NCBI RefSeq assembly: GCF_009765825.1
Contig: NZ_LMUR01000018.1
Location: 1,678,301 to 1,742,300 of the forward strand
Direction: 5' to 3'
DNA length: 64,000 nucleotides
DNA from: Granulicella sp. L60
GTDB taxonomy: Bacteria > Acidobacteriota > Terriglobia > Terriglobales > Acidobacteriaceae
The notes under the pieces are model-generated. The model made no database searches, had not been told where the DNA came from, and worked only from the letters and a program-made list of their open reading frames with translations. How positions within the stretch are numbered: the stretch's first letter is position 1; every line of letters begins with the position of its first letter. Below are positions 26,882 through 35,912 of this stretch, in pieces. The position numbers and the translations under genes were made by a program.

Positions 26882-28222
26882 ATGGCGGATGGTTCGGAAC
26901 GTACGGAGCTGGCGGTAGAGGGTGACTATCGCTCGGCGTTCAAGTCGCGGGACTTCAGGTTGTATCAAGCGGCGCGGTTGATGGTGATTCTGGGTGCGGA
27001 GGCGCAGTCGGTTGCGGTGGCGTGGCAGGTGTATGCGCTGACTCACTCGGCGCTGGATCTGGGATATACGGGGTTGGCGCTGTTTCTTCCTGGGCTGTTT
27101 GTGATGCTGGCGGCGGGACATGCGGCGGACAGATATGACAGGCGAAAGATTATCCTGATGTGCTATGGGCTGCAGGCTTGTTGTACGGCGGTGCTGCTCT
27201 GGCTTTCTCTGAGCGCTACCGCACTGAAAGATGGGCGGGTGTGGCCGATCTATGCAGTGCTGGTGGGGATTGGTTTGGGCAGGGCGTTTAGCGGACCAGC
27301 GGCGAGTGCGATGCTGCCGAGTCTGGTGCCGAAGAAAGATTTCGTGAATGCGGTGACGTGGGGAGCGACGATCTACCAGATTGCGAATATGTCGGGGCCG
27401 GCGGTGGGTGGGATTCTGTTTACACTGCCGCTGGCGGGTGCCGTGGTGATGTGGAAGGGCGCGCCGATTGTGTATGGGTTTACGCTGGTGATGCTGCTTG
27501 GGTTCATGGCGCTGGTGGGCATGATTCGGGCGAAGATGGTGGTGACGGAGAAGAAGGCGTTCAGCATGAAGACGGTGCTGGCGGGCCTGGAGTATGTGTG
27601 GCGGGCGAAGCTGCTGCTGGGGTCGATCTCGCTGGATCTATTTGCTGTGCTGCTGGGTGGTGCGACGGCGTTGCTGCCGATCTTTGCGACAGATATTTTG
27701 CATGCGGGGCCGCGAGGGCTGGGTTTGTTGCGCGCGATGCCTTCGGTGGGGGCGCTGGTGGTGTCGCTGACGATGGTGGTGCGGCCGATCAAGCGTCGGG
27801 CTGGGGCGACGATGTTGGTGTGCGTTGGAATCTTTGGTGCGGCTACGGTGGTGTTCGGGTTGTCGAAGAGCATCTGGCTGAGTGCGGGAGCGCTGATCGT
27901 GGTTGGAGCGAGCGATATGGTGAGTGTCGTGGTTCGGTCGAGCGTGTTGCAGTTGGCGACGCCGCCGGAGATGCGGGGCCGGGTGAGTGCGGTGAACTGG
28001 CTGTTCATAGGGGCTTCGAACGAGTTCGGCGAGTTTGAGAGCGGTCTGACGGCGCATTGGTGGGGTGCGGTGCGGGCGGTGGTGATTGGCGGGGTTGGGT
28101 CGATGATGGTGACGGCGACTGCGGCTGGACTGTTTCCGCAGCTACGGCGGGCGGATGCTTTAACGGCGGATGCGTTGATGGAGGCAAACGAGGAGTTGAG
28201 TGTGGCGGAGCCGGTGGATTAG
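26882..28222 (+). CDS. MFS transporter, EntS-like exporter group
   Basis: A 446-residue major facilitator of the MFS_3/EntS type with 12 predicted spans. The cytoplasmic loop-2/3 motif is AAGHAADRYDRRKIILMCYG, and the equivalent second-half region is MRGRVSAVNWLFIGASNEFGEFESG, typical of this group. Members export siderophores, macrolides or other small molecules. The position after a TolC gene suggests an efflux function. The substrate is unknown. Confidence 0.88.
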   Translation: MADGSERTELAVEGDYRSAFKSRDFRLYQAARLMVILGAEAQSVAVAWQVYALTHSALDLGYTGLALFLPGLFVMLAAGHAADRYDRRKIILMCYGLQACCTAVLLWLSLSATALKDGRVWPIYAVLVGIGLGRAFSGPAASAMLPSLVPKKDFVNAVTWGATIYQIANMSGPAVGGILFTLPLAGAVVMWKGAPIVYGFTLVMLLGFMALVGMIRAKMVVTEKKAFSMKTVLAGLEYVWRAKLLLGSISLDLFAVLLGGATALLPIFATDILHAGPRGLGLLRAMPSVGALVVSLTMVVRPIKRRAGATMLVCVGIFGAATVVFGLSKSIWLSAGALIVVGASDMVSVVVRSSVLQLATPPEMRGRVSAVNWLFIGASNEFGEFESGLTAHWWGAVRAVVIGGVGSMMVTATAAGLFPQLRRADALTADALMEANEELSVAEPVD

Positions 28223-28267
28223 AGTGGCAGTGACGAAAGACTTGCGGACGAGAGGATATAGATATCG

Positions 28268-29002
28268 ATGCAGAATGGGGTGAAGGCTGCGATTGGGGCC
28301 AGCGTGGTGCTGGTGTTGGCGGTGGGTGTGAGGGTTGGGCTGATCTATCGGGAGCGGAATGCTCCGGACAATTCGGTGAAGCCTGCGGCGCGTGAGGTCA
28401 TCGCAGACGACGATCTGGTGTTTTTGAAGAAGAAGCGGCCGGACTCGATGAAGGATATTAAGGAGCTGGTGGGGAGTACGGTGTGGGTTTCGGCGGGTGG
28501 GCAGATGGAGTACTATCCGGTGGCCGGGCACACGGCGCAGTATGCAAAGAGCGCAGGGACGCTGCTGGGTGCGGAGCCGATTGTGGTGAAGGATGCGTTC
28601 GAGCAGGTGGCACCTAAGGCTGCGACCTTCCGGATTCCGGGTGGGGAGAAGCAGGTGTTGCTGGTCTTTACGAAGCCGGGAGAGACGAAGGCGTACGCGG
28701 TGCCGGTGGGGTATCGGCAGGATGGGCAGTACACGTTCTATACGGATGAACTCTTCTTCTATGACGATCCGCATGGGCTTTACAAGCACTGGGGGCCGGA
28801 GATCTGGAAGGCAGTGGACACGCACCAAGTGATTCTGGGGATGAACGAGCGGCAGGTTGAGCTCTCGCTGGGCCAGGTTTCGAAGAGTACGAGCAAAGCC
28901 TATGGAGACCGGATGGTGGTGTTCGCCAATCTGGGGAAGCCGATGGCGGTTACGTTTGTGAAGAACAAGGTGACGGCGTTCCGGGCGGACCAGGGGTTCT
29001 GA
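28268..29002 (+). CDS. Hypothetical membrane-anchored protein
   Basis: A 244-residue protein with one N-terminal membrane anchor (VKAAIGASVVLVLAVGVRVGLIY) and a soluble periplasmic domain containing KELVGSTVWVSAGGQMEYYPV, KQVLLVFTKPGETKAYAVPVGY and VILGMNERQVELSLGQVSKSTSKAYGDRMVVFANLGKPMAVTFVKNKVTAF. The last part resembles SmpA/OmlA-like BLIP folds (a GMNERQVELSLG-type 'G-x-s-x-x-x-V-x-x-x-x-G' element). I do not recognise a named family. GAGAGGAT lies 11 bases before the ATG. It is 45 bp after the MFS gene, so probably the same transcript. Confidence 0.7.
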   Translation: MQNGVKAAIGASVVLVLAVGVRVGLIYRERNAPDNSVKPAAREVIADDDLVFLKKKRPDSMKDIKELVGSTVWVSAGGQMEYYPVAGHTAQYAKSAGTLLGAEPIVVKDAFEQVAPKAATFRIPGGEKQVLLVFTKPGETKAYAVPVGYRQDGQYTFYTDELFFYDDPHGLYKHWGPEIWKAVDTHQVILGMNERQVELSLGQVSKSTSKAYGDRMVVFANLGKPMAVTFVKNKVTAFRADQGF

Positions 29003-29124
29003 GGCCCCCACCCCCGGCGATGTGTGTCAAAGTCTTGGGAAGGTTGGGGTTAGGTCTGGACTTCATGTCTCCTGAGTGCTTTGGCATCGACATTTTCTCA
29101 ACTCCTTTCTTGATATGAACATAG

Positions 29125-29154
29125 AAAAAGCCCCGGATGGCCCGGGGCTTTTTT
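29125..29154 (+). terminator. Intrinsic terminator after the tolC-MFS gene group
   Basis: A perfect 12-bp stem AAAAAGCCCCGG / CCGGGGCTTTTT with a 5-base loop (29137-29141), ending in six T residues. It is a strong Rho-independent terminator for the plus-strand genes ending at 29002. Confidence 0.88.
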
Positions 29155-29276
29155 ATGTTCTATTTCTATTTTAAGGGATTGAGGGTAACTACTACGCAAG
29201 GCGATTGTTCAGGATTGGCGCGGGTTTGGGTGGGGTTGGGGGTTGACAGGGGTTCGGGGGAGAACAGACAAAGGCA

Positions 29277-29395
29277 ATGGCAATCATTTTGTCGCTTCGG
29301 CTTCGCCTTTCGCTCCGGCCTTCGGCAGAGCGGAGGCGCTTGCGCGGCGGCTTTAGACGCGAGGCTGAAGCCTCGCTCTATCCAAGGGCAACGGC
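29277..29395. repeat. GC-rich REP-like palindromic patch
   Basis: It begins with a run of imperfect palindromes (GGCTTCGCC, CTCCGGCC, GCGCTTGCGCGGCGGC) and ends with a perfect hairpin GCGAGGC-TGAA-GCCTCGC. It interrupts the shared module order relative to copy 1, so it was probably inserted separately. It is the only copy in this window. Confidence 0.5.
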
Positions 29396-29427
29396 AAAGG
29401 AAAACGCAACAACGTCGGCAGCGACAA

Positions 29428-29570
29428 CCGCAGATCCCTACGGGATGACAAACAAAGGGACAGGCAACGGAAAGAACAACCGTAACCGCAGATCCACTAC
29501 GGGGATGACAAACAGAAGGACAGGCAAAGGACAGGTAAAAAGGACAAACAACGGCAAGAGCAGAAAGCTA
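29428..29570. repeat. Tandem CAGATCCC/GGGATGACAAA repeats, module copy 2
   Basis: Two clear units, each CCGCAGATCC(C)TACGGG(G)ATGACAAACA followed by an A/G-rich GGGACAGGCAACGG segment and shorter GGACAGG/AAAGGACAAAC repeats. The unit is about 62-65 bp. Sequence and orientation match 7966-8165. Confidence 0.75.
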
Positions 29571-29625
29571 CAGCAGAGGCTTGGGCGGCCTCTGCTGGTT
29601 TCACATTAGGGTGGTGGAAGGTGCT

Positions 29626-31710
29626 CTAGTGTTTGACGACGGTGATGGTTAGGGTGCTGGGGTATTGGGGGCTGTGGTGGATGGCGGTGTGGGCGGTGAT
29701 GGCGGTGGTTTCGTCGTAGTTATTGCCGCCGGTGTTGAGGTTGCGGTCGAAGCGGGGGAAGTTTGAGCCGGCGACTTCGATGCGGATGCGGTGGCCTGCG
29801 TCGAAGAAGTTGCTTGTGTTCATGGGCGTGAGTGTGACCTTGTAGACCTTGTCTTTTTCCATCCAGACGGTGTGGTCGTCGCCGTCACGATAGCGGAGGC
29901 GCTGGATGGTCTCGTCGAGGTTGTAGGCGGTGCCGTCGGGTAGGACGTCGATGACCTTGACGGTGACGTCGGTGTCTTTGACGTCGGAGGAGACGTAGAG
30001 GGTTGCGGTGATGGGGCCTGAGAGTTCGATGCCCTCTTTGAGAGGCTCGGAGGTGTAGACGAGGATGTCGGGGCGCTCTTCCATCTTGCGCTGGTCGAGC
30101 GCGCCGCCCATGCCGGGGATGGTGTTGGCAGCGCAGCAGACGTTGCCGCCGTAGCTTGGGGTGGGGTGGAGGGGATCGTAGGTGAAGAGGTCGGCTATGT
30201 CGCGCTTCGTGTCGTGTTTGCCGGAGGGTGCAACGGGCTGGTTGGCGTGTGGGTTGGCGTCGGTGCTGGCTGCGAGTTGAAGCAGGGGTGCCTGTCCCTT
30301 GGCGGTTTCGAGTACGAGGCGGCCGTCTCCGTGGAGTGTGTTGGCGTGGCCGTCGCTGGTGAGGGCGAGGGTGACGGGCTTTGCACTCTCGGGGGGCCAG
30401 GTCTCGGAGTGCTGCCACTTGTTGATGCCCATGGTGAAGTACTGGACCTTGGGGGTCTTCTGGAGGAAGCCGTTGTCTTCGCCTTTGAGGAAGTGATCGA
30501 ACCAGGCGTAGGTGAGGGCGTCGTAGTCGAGGCGGGCGTCGCCCATGCTGCGTTCGCCGACGATGGTGTTTTCGGTGGCGCGGGTGTAGCCGCAGTGGAG
30601 GGTGGGGGCGATGACGGCGTACTGCTCGTTGGCGGCTTCGCCCTTGGCGGTGGAGCGGACGAAGTTATAGGCGGCGAGGTTGGGGCCGATGGAGACGTCG
30701 TACCAGGTCATGAACCAGAAGGCGGGGACGTTGATGGGCATGGTGTCGGACTGCCAGAGGCCGCCTTTGCGCCAGGCAGGATCGTTGGGGGTGCGCTCGA
30801 TCATGGCGCCGCCGGTGGTGTTGGGCATCTTGTTGGAGAAGATGCCGCGGGGGCCGTCGACGGCGGAGATGATGTCTTTTTCGGGGAGGTGTTCGAAGGC
30901 TTTGGCCCAGTCGACGGGCGGGAGCTGCGGGGCGAGGTCGAAGAGTTTGGAGGCTTTGATGAGATCGGCTTGCGAGGTGTCTTTGGGGAAGGTGGGGCGG
31001 ACCTGGTTTTGTTCGCCGTTGAGCCAGTCGATGAAGAGCATCTGTACGGCACCGCCACGGTACCAGTTGCCCTGTTCGTTGTAGGGGCCGACCTTGCCGA
31101 CGCCCGCGCCGAAGCTCTGGGGGATGATGGTGGTGAGGGCTTTGTTGCCGAGGGATGCGGCGGCGAGCTGCCATTCGGCGGTGGAGGAGCAGCCGATGAG
31201 GCCGATCTTGCCGGAGGACCAGGGCTGGGCGGACATCCAGCTGAACTGGTCATCGGCGTCGGTGAGGGGCGCGCCGAGGATGTCGTAGTTGCCCTCGGAG
31301 AAGAAGTGGCCGCGCTCGTTCATCTCGACGAGGACGTAGCCGCGTTTGACGGCTTCGAGCTCGGTGGACATGTCGCGGTAGGTGCCGAGGCGGACGTCCC
31401 AGAAGTTGAAGTTGTAGGGCGTGCGGCTGAAGATGATGGGGTACTGCTTGCTGGTGTCTTTGGGGCGGTAGATGTCGGCGGCCATGCGGATGCCGTCACG
31501 CATGGGGACCATAACTTTGCGGTCGACGATGGCGATGTCTTCGAGCTGCTTTTCGATGGACTGGCGCTTTTCGATGAGGGCTTTGGTTTGCTCGGGGGTG
31601 AGCTGCGGGCGTTGCTGGGCGAGGGCGGGCGAAACGAGGGTGAGAGGCAGGACTGCGAACAATAGAGCAGCGAAAAACAAGGCGGCGGGGATACGAAGGC
31701 GCATTCTCAT
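29626..31710 (-). CDS. Secreted CocE/NonD-family hydrolase
   Basis: A 694-residue protein with signal peptide [27 protein letters not shown] and the X-Pro dipeptidyl-peptidase (S15)/CocE layout: [20 protein letters not shown], the alpha/beta-hydrolase core with nucleophile region [20 protein letters not shown], and [19 protein letters not shown]. The C-terminal jelly-roll domain contains [45 protein letters not shown]. These enzymes hydrolyse esters or acyl-peptide bonds outside the cytoplasm; GCSS replaces the more usual GxSYxG. The actual substrate is unknown. Purines (GAAAGAAG) precede the ATG at 31710; a second ATG is at 31704. Confidence 0.88.
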   Translation of the reverse strand: MRMRLRIPAALFFAALLFAVLPLTLVSPALAQQRPQLTPEQTKALIEKRQSIEKQLEDIAIVDRKVMVPMRDGIRMAADIYRPKDTSKQYPIIFSRTPYNFNFWDVRLGTYRDMSTELEAVKRGYVLVEMNERGHFFSEGNYDILGAPLTDADDQFSWMSAQPWSSGKIGLIGCSSTAEWQLAAASLGNKALTTIIPQSFGAGVGKVGPYNEQGNWYRGGAVQMLFIDWLNGEQNQVRPTFPKDTSQADLIKASKLFDLAPQLPPVDWAKAFEHLPEKDIISAVDGPRGIFSNKMPNTTGGAMIERTPNDPAWRKGGLWQSDTMPINVPAFWFMTWYDVSIGPNLAAYNFVRSTAKGEAANEQYAVIAPTLHCGYTRATENTIVGERSMGDARLDYDALTYAWFDHFLKGEDNGFLQKTPKVQYFTMGINKWQHSETWPPESAKPVTLALTSDGHANTLHGDGRLVLETAKGQAPLLQLAASTDANPHANQPVAPSGKHDTKRDIADLFTYDPLHPTPSYGGNVCCAANTIPGMGGALDQRKMEERPDILVYTSEPLKEGIELSGPITATLYVSSDVKDTDVTVKVIDVLPDGTAYNLDETIQRLRYRDGDDHTVWMEKDKVYKVTLTPMNTSNFFDAGHRIRIEVAGSNFPRFDRNLNTGGNNYDETTAITAHTAIHHSPQYPSTLTITVVKH

Positions 31711-32054
31711 CTTCTTTCAGGTTGATTCAGACTGTCTTTTAGGCTAACAGGGAGACGAGGCAGTGATGCGATTGGTTTCGCAAGATTGGAGATTCGTTTC
31801 GGCTATTTGTTGGATATGGTGCTGATCTATTCATCAGGGGTGTTGGACCTGTCGCTTCTGCTCCGAATAAGGGTTACGACAAAGCACTAAGCAAATTAAT
31901 TTGTGAGGAGACTGTGTGCAGGTGTCCCAAAGTTGGGCTTGGTGAAGCATTTAGCATGAAGCGCCATAAAGGTGAGGCGAATTGACTACTTCTCTGTAAT
32001 GACACGGGTACGGAGTTATGCGACTATTGCACACATGTAGCGGGAGGTTATCGC
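31711..32054. other. Intergenic region between divergent hydrolase and broken methyltransferase genes
   Basis: About 340 bp with moderate A/T content. No RNA gene, repeat or credible ORF is seen; only a 10-codon ATG frame is present at about 31956. It presumably holds the promoter of the CocE-type gene. Confidence 0.4.
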
Positions 32055-32730
32055 GTGCTTAATTGGGCGGTGCGATATTATCCGATTCTCCGTGTTCTGA
32101 GACAGCATCGTCTGCTGGACGATGGGACTCTCTCGAGATAGGTTCGGGTCCGCGCGGTATCGGCACCTATCGTAAGGTTCCATTTACGGGTTGCGATCTG
32201 GAGCTTCCTGAGCGGCCGCACTGGCCGATGACTCCGATGGTTGGGTCGGCTACCAGCCTGCCGGTGCCGGACAAATCGTTTGATGTTGTTCTGGCTTCGG
32301 ACATGCTCGAACATGTGCCGCCGACGCTGCGGAGACAAGTTATTGGAGAGGCACTGCGGGTTGCGCGCAGGCTGGTGATCTTCGGCTTTCCGTGTGGGAG
32401 GCTGCCCATGACGGGGACGAGGCGTTGAAGCAGTGGTATCTGGATCAGCAGAAGGATGTTCCGGTCTGGCCGGAGGAGCATATGGAGGCAGAGTTTCCGG
32501 AGCCGTCGCTGTTCAGCGATCTGCCGGGGTGGAAGGTGGATCAGTTCGGAAACGAGAGCATTCGATTTCACTCGTGGCTGATCCAGCGGGAGGTGCATAG
32601 GAACTTTGTGCGGATTGCCGGAAGGCTGGCGAGGTGGAGCCCATGGCTGATGGAGCCGCTGATACGGCGGGCAGATGCAGAGCCGTACTATCGCCAGATC
32701 TTTGTGCTGAGTCCTGCTGATCAGGCGTAG
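32055..32730 (+). pseudogene. Class I SAM methyltransferase with two frameshifts
   Basis: A methyltransferase reading frame is broken at two places. A GTG at 32055 with GGAGG 8 bases upstream opens VLNWAVRYYPILRVLRQHRLLDDGT, then runs into TAG at 32139. The next frame carries motif I LEIGSGPRGIGTY and SFDVVLASDMLEHVPPTLRRQVIGEALRVARRLVIFGFPCG up to about 32395. The third segment, in the first frame again by phase shift, carries EAAHDGDEALKQWYLDQQKDVPVWPEEHM to the stop at 32730. Each break fits loss of one base (near 32128-32133, and in the GGG run near 32394-32397). Either the gene is decaying or the assembly has two indels. Confidence 0.8.
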
Positions 32731-32740
32731 CGGAGGTTGA

Positions 32741-35698
32741 TCAGCCGGTGTTGCGGAGGCCGGCGCTGATGCCGTTGATTGTGGCGGAGATGGCGCGGTC
32801 GAGTTCGGTGGAGATGGGTTCGCTTTTTTCGATGGCGGAGCGTTTGCGGCGGATGAGTTCGACCTGGATGAGGGACATCGGATCGACGTAGGGGTTGCGG
32901 AGGCGGATGGAGCGCTCGAGGACGGGGTTGGTCTGGAGGAGCGACTTCTGGCCGGTGATCTCGAGGATCATGCGGTGGGTGAGGTTGAACTCGGCTTCGA
33001 GGGTGTTGAAGACGCGGTCGCGGAGGGCGGGGTCTTCGACGAGCGAGGCGTAGAGGCGGGCGATGCCGAAGTCGGCTTTGGCGAGGGCCATCTCGACGTT
33101 GCGGATGATGTCGAGGAAGAGGGGAAACGAGCGCGCCATAGTTTGTAACTGTGCGAGCCCGTCGGGATTTTGCTGGATGAAGAGGTTGAGCGCGTGGCCT
33201 ACGCCGAAGTACGCGGGGACGAGCTGGCGGGACTGCATCCAGCCGAAGACCCAGGGGATGGCACGGAGATCGGCCATGGATTTTTTTGCGCTGCGTTTTG
33301 CGGGGCGTGAGCCGAGGCGGGCATGTTCGAGTTCGGCAACGGGGGTGGCCTGTTCGAAGTAGGTGAAGGTGTCGGGGTTGTCGATGATGTGTTTGCGGTA
33401 GAAGGCGTAGGAGGTGGCAGAGAGCTGGTCGAGGGTGGACTCCCAGGCGGGAAGGATCTCGCCGGTGAGGTGGGGGATGCGGGGTGTTTCTGAATTTGTA
33501 ACTTTCTCTGTGGCTTTTAGTTGGAGGGTCGCGTCGGGGCGGGCGAGGGCGTCCAGCGAGGCGGCGATCATCAGCTCGAGATTGCGCTCGGCGAGGATGA
33601 CGTCGGAGTACTTCCAGTTGAGGACTTCGCCTTGCTCGGTGATGCGGAGTTCGCCAGTGAAGCTGTCGACGGGCTGGGCGAAGATGGCGCGGTGGGTGGG
33701 GCCGCCGCCTCGGCCTACGGTGCCGCCGCGTCCGTGGAAGAGGCGGAGGTTGATGTTGCACTCGCGGGCGACTTGATGGAGGGCGCGGTGAGCCCTCCAT
33801 ATCTCCCAAGTGCTGGTGATCATGCCGCCGTCTTTGTTGGAGTCGGAGTAGCCGAGCATGACCTCTTGGTGGTGGTTCCATGATTTGAGAAGGGGCTGGT
33901 AGGCTTCGCTGGTCCAAAGCTCGCGCATGATGGCGGGGGCGTTCTGGAGGTCTTCGATGGATTCGAAGAGAGGGACGGGCTGGAGGCCGGGGTCGGTTTC
34001 GTTGGCTTCGACGTTGACGCCGCCGAGGCGTGCGAGCCAGATGACGTGGAGGACGTCTTCGGCGCTGGTGGCTCCGCTGATGACGTACTGGCGGATGGAC
34101 TCGGGAGAGTAGGTTTGCTTGAGTTCGGCGATGGTGCGGAAGGTGTCGAGGACTTCGGCGCTCTGTTCGCTTAGTGCGGCGGGAAGGCTGAGCGGGTGAT
34201 TGGGGTCGCAGTGCTTCCAAGCGGAGATCTCGGCGATGGCGGCGGAGTGAACGCGCGCGTGCTGGCGGATGTCGAGGGTCTGGAGGTGCAGGCCGTAGGT
34301 GCGGACCTCGATGAGGAGCGGGTCGATCAGCAGTTGCGCAAGGCGTTGGCCGCTGTTTTCGAGGAGGCTGGTGCGGAGAACGGTGAGGTCGGAGAGGAGG
34401 TCGGCGGCGCGGGTGTAAGGAGTGAGCGCGGGGTTGGGCGGCAGGGGGACGGCGGACTGTGGAGTGGCGCCGAGGCGCATCATGATGCAGGCGACCAAGA
34501 GACGGAGGTATTCGAAGTGGAAACGCTCTTCCAATGCAGTCTGGCCGGCGGTGCGAAGTTGAGCGAGGTAGGTCTCGAGGAGTTTGGAGACGCTGGATGA
34601 GACGGGGACTTGCTGGGTGGAGCTGCCTAGCTGCTCGAAGATGTTTTGTAATCTTCTGCGGTAGTGAGATTGCAGGAGTGAGTAGGCCATGGCGAGGGCG
34701 TCGCGTGTGGCCTGCGGTGTGACGAAGGGATTGCCGTCGCGGTCGCCGCCGATCCAAGAGCCGAAGCTGATGAGCTGGGGGAGATCGGAGATGGAGGCTG
34801 GTGAGTTGGGGGATTCTTTTGAGTTTGAATTTGTAACGATTTTAGTTTCTTTTTCGGGTGGGTATTCGGCGTGGAGGGCACTGGCTACCTCGCTGTATAG
34901 GACGGGCAAGGTATCGAAGAGGCTGGACTCATAGTAGTCGAGGGCCATGCGGATCTCGTCGCGAACGGTGGGGCGGGCGCTGCGGACGTCGTCGGTCTGC
35001 CAGAGGGCGGTGATCTCGGCGGTGAGATCGCGCTCGAGAGATTCGAGGTGGGGTTCGGGAACGGGGATGCGATCCAGCTGTTCGAGAAGATCGGAGATGC
35101 GGCGGCGCTTGAACATGACGCTGCGACGGGCGACCTCGGTAGGATGCGCGGTGAAGACGGGAGAGACACAGATGCGCCGGAGAAGGGCGTGGGCCTGGTC
35201 GGCGGTGATGCCGGCCTGGCGTAGGCGGCGGAGGGTGCCGCGGAGGTCGCCGCGTTGGACAGCGCCGGTAGCGGAGAGGCCTTCGCTAAGTTGATGGGAG
35301 ATGCGGCGGCGCTTGCGGTGGTTGGTCTCGGCGAGGTTGATGAGTTCGAAGTAAAAGCTGAAGGCGCGGGCTAGCTGATAGGCGACGGTGAGATCTTTGG
35401 AGTAGCTGTGGACTAGAGTGAGGGCGTGCTGGAGATGCGCGGAGGCGTCGGGTGCTCCGGCCTGCGAGGCCTCGGTGTCTTGCCGGGCTTCGGCTTCGCG
35501 GCGGGCGATGGCAGTGCGGCGGAGGGCTTCGACGGCGTCGTAGAGAGGGTCGCCGGCCTGTTCGCGGAGAACCTCGCCGAGGAGCACGCCGAGGGAGCGG
35601 ACGTCGCGGCGGAGAGGAGCTTCTTTGACCTCGCCGGTGGGGGCTTGCAGTTCAGCGAGGCGTTGGGGCCAGTCGGTAGGGGTCCAGAGAGACGGCAT
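32741..35698 (-). CDS. ppc: Phosphoenolpyruvate carboxylase
   Basis: Adds bicarbonate to phosphoenolpyruvate to give oxaloacetate, refilling the TCA cycle. The 985-residue protein has all family landmarks: VFTAHPTEVARRS with the catalytic His (about 185), SFGSWIGGDRDGNPFVT, GYSDSNKDGGMITS (about 614), FHGRGGTVGRGGGPTHRAI (about 653), and the invariant C-terminal xNTG (RNTG). It is somewhat longer than E. coli Ppc (883), with a longer N-terminus and a Ser/Asn-rich insertion around residues 285-300 (TKIVTNSNSKESPNS). CATAAT ends six bases before the ATG with no ribosome site, so a leaderless start is possible. Confidence 0.97.
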   Translation of the reverse strand: MPSLWTPTDWPQRLAELQAPTGEVKEAPLRRDVRSLGVLLGEVLREQAGDPLYDAVEALRRTAIARREAEARQDTEASQAGAPDASAHLQHALTLVHSYSKDLTVAYQLARAFSFYFELINLAETNHRKRRRISHQLSEGLSATGAVQRGDLRGTLRRLRQAGITADQAHALLRRICVSPVFTAHPTEVARRSVMFKRRRISDLLEQLDRIPVPEPHLESLERDLTAEITALWQTDDVRSARPTVRDEIRMALDYYESSLFDTLPVLYSEVASALHAEYPPEKETKIVTNSNSKESPNSPASISDLPQLISFGSWIGGDRDGNPFVTPQATRDALAMAYSLLQSHYRRRLQNIFEQLGSSTQQVPVSSSVSKLLETYLAQLRTAGQTALEERFHFEYLRLLVACIMMRLGATPQSAVPLPPNPALTPYTRAADLLSDLTVLRTSLLENSGQRLAQLLIDPLLIEVRTYGLHLQTLDIRQHARVHSAAIAEISAWKHCDPNHPLSLPAALSEQSAEVLDTFRTIAELKQTYSPESIRQYVISGATSAEDVLHVIWLARLGGVNVEANETDPGLQPVPLFESIEDLQNAPAIMRELWTSEAYQPLLKSWNHHQEVMLGYSDSNKDGGMITSTWEIWRAHRALHQVARECNINLRLFHGRGGTVGRGGGPTHRAIFAQPVDSFTGELRITEQGEVLNWKYSDVILAERNLELMIAASLDALARPDATLQLKATEKVTNSETPRIPHLTGEILPAWESTLDQLSATSYAFYRKHIIDNPDTFTYFEQATPVAELEHARLGSRPAKRSAKKSMADLRAIPWVFGWMQSRQLVPAYFGVGHALNLFIQQNPDGLAQLQTMARSFPLFLDIIRNVEMALAKADFGIARLYASLVEDPALRDRVFNTLEAEFNLTHRMILEITGQKSLLQTNPVLERSIRLRNPYVDPMSLIQVELIRRKRSAIEKSEPISTELDRAISATINGISAGLRNTG

Positions 35699-35848
35699 CT
35701 ATTGATTATGCCTTGTCGGAGTTGTCGATGAGTACTACCGCGCGGGCTGTGCGGTGGCTAATCGGATGGCTGCGGGGTTGATGTGGGATGCGTTTGGAAG
35801 ATGCTCATGTGCCGTTGCTGCTTTAGTGTTTTGAGGGAGCAGACAATT

Positions 35849-35872
35849 GCGGCTATCTATATAGATAGTCGC
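35849..35872. promoter_or_regulatory. 24-bp near-perfect palindrome
   Basis: The centre CTATCTAT/ATAGATAG (35853-35868) is perfect. The flanks extend pairing to 24 bp with a single G-T mismatch pair. It lies downstream of the PQQ dehydrogenase stop and upstream of ppc. No T-run follows, so it may be a protein-binding site or an mRNA-end structure rather than an intrinsic terminator. Confidence 0.5.
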
Positions 35873-35912
35873 AGTCGTGCATTATGCCGAATGCCATCGA
35901 AGGCGGTAAGTT

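Larger units (their letters stand above)
29003..29625. other. Long non-coding gap holding composite module copy 2
   Basis: No protein gene is supported. In order it contains a C-rich block with AAAGTCTTGG (29029), the terminator (29125-29154), TTCTATTTCTATTTTA, GGGGTTGACAGG, a nested GC-rich palindromic patch (29277-29395), and tandem CAGATCCC repeats (29428-29570). Apart from the nested patch, the order is the same as at 7701-8165. Confidence 0.65.

Noticed and set aside
32721-34757. 678-codon frame overlapping ppc on the same strand
   Set aside because: Its composition is almost only Arg, Pro and His, and it is an out-of-frame shadow of the phosphoenolpyruvate carboxylase reading frame.
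35699-35912. Integration site or tRNA at the island edge
   Set aside because: No tRNA-like arms, integrase or flanking direct repeats were found; only the 24-bp palindrome stands out.
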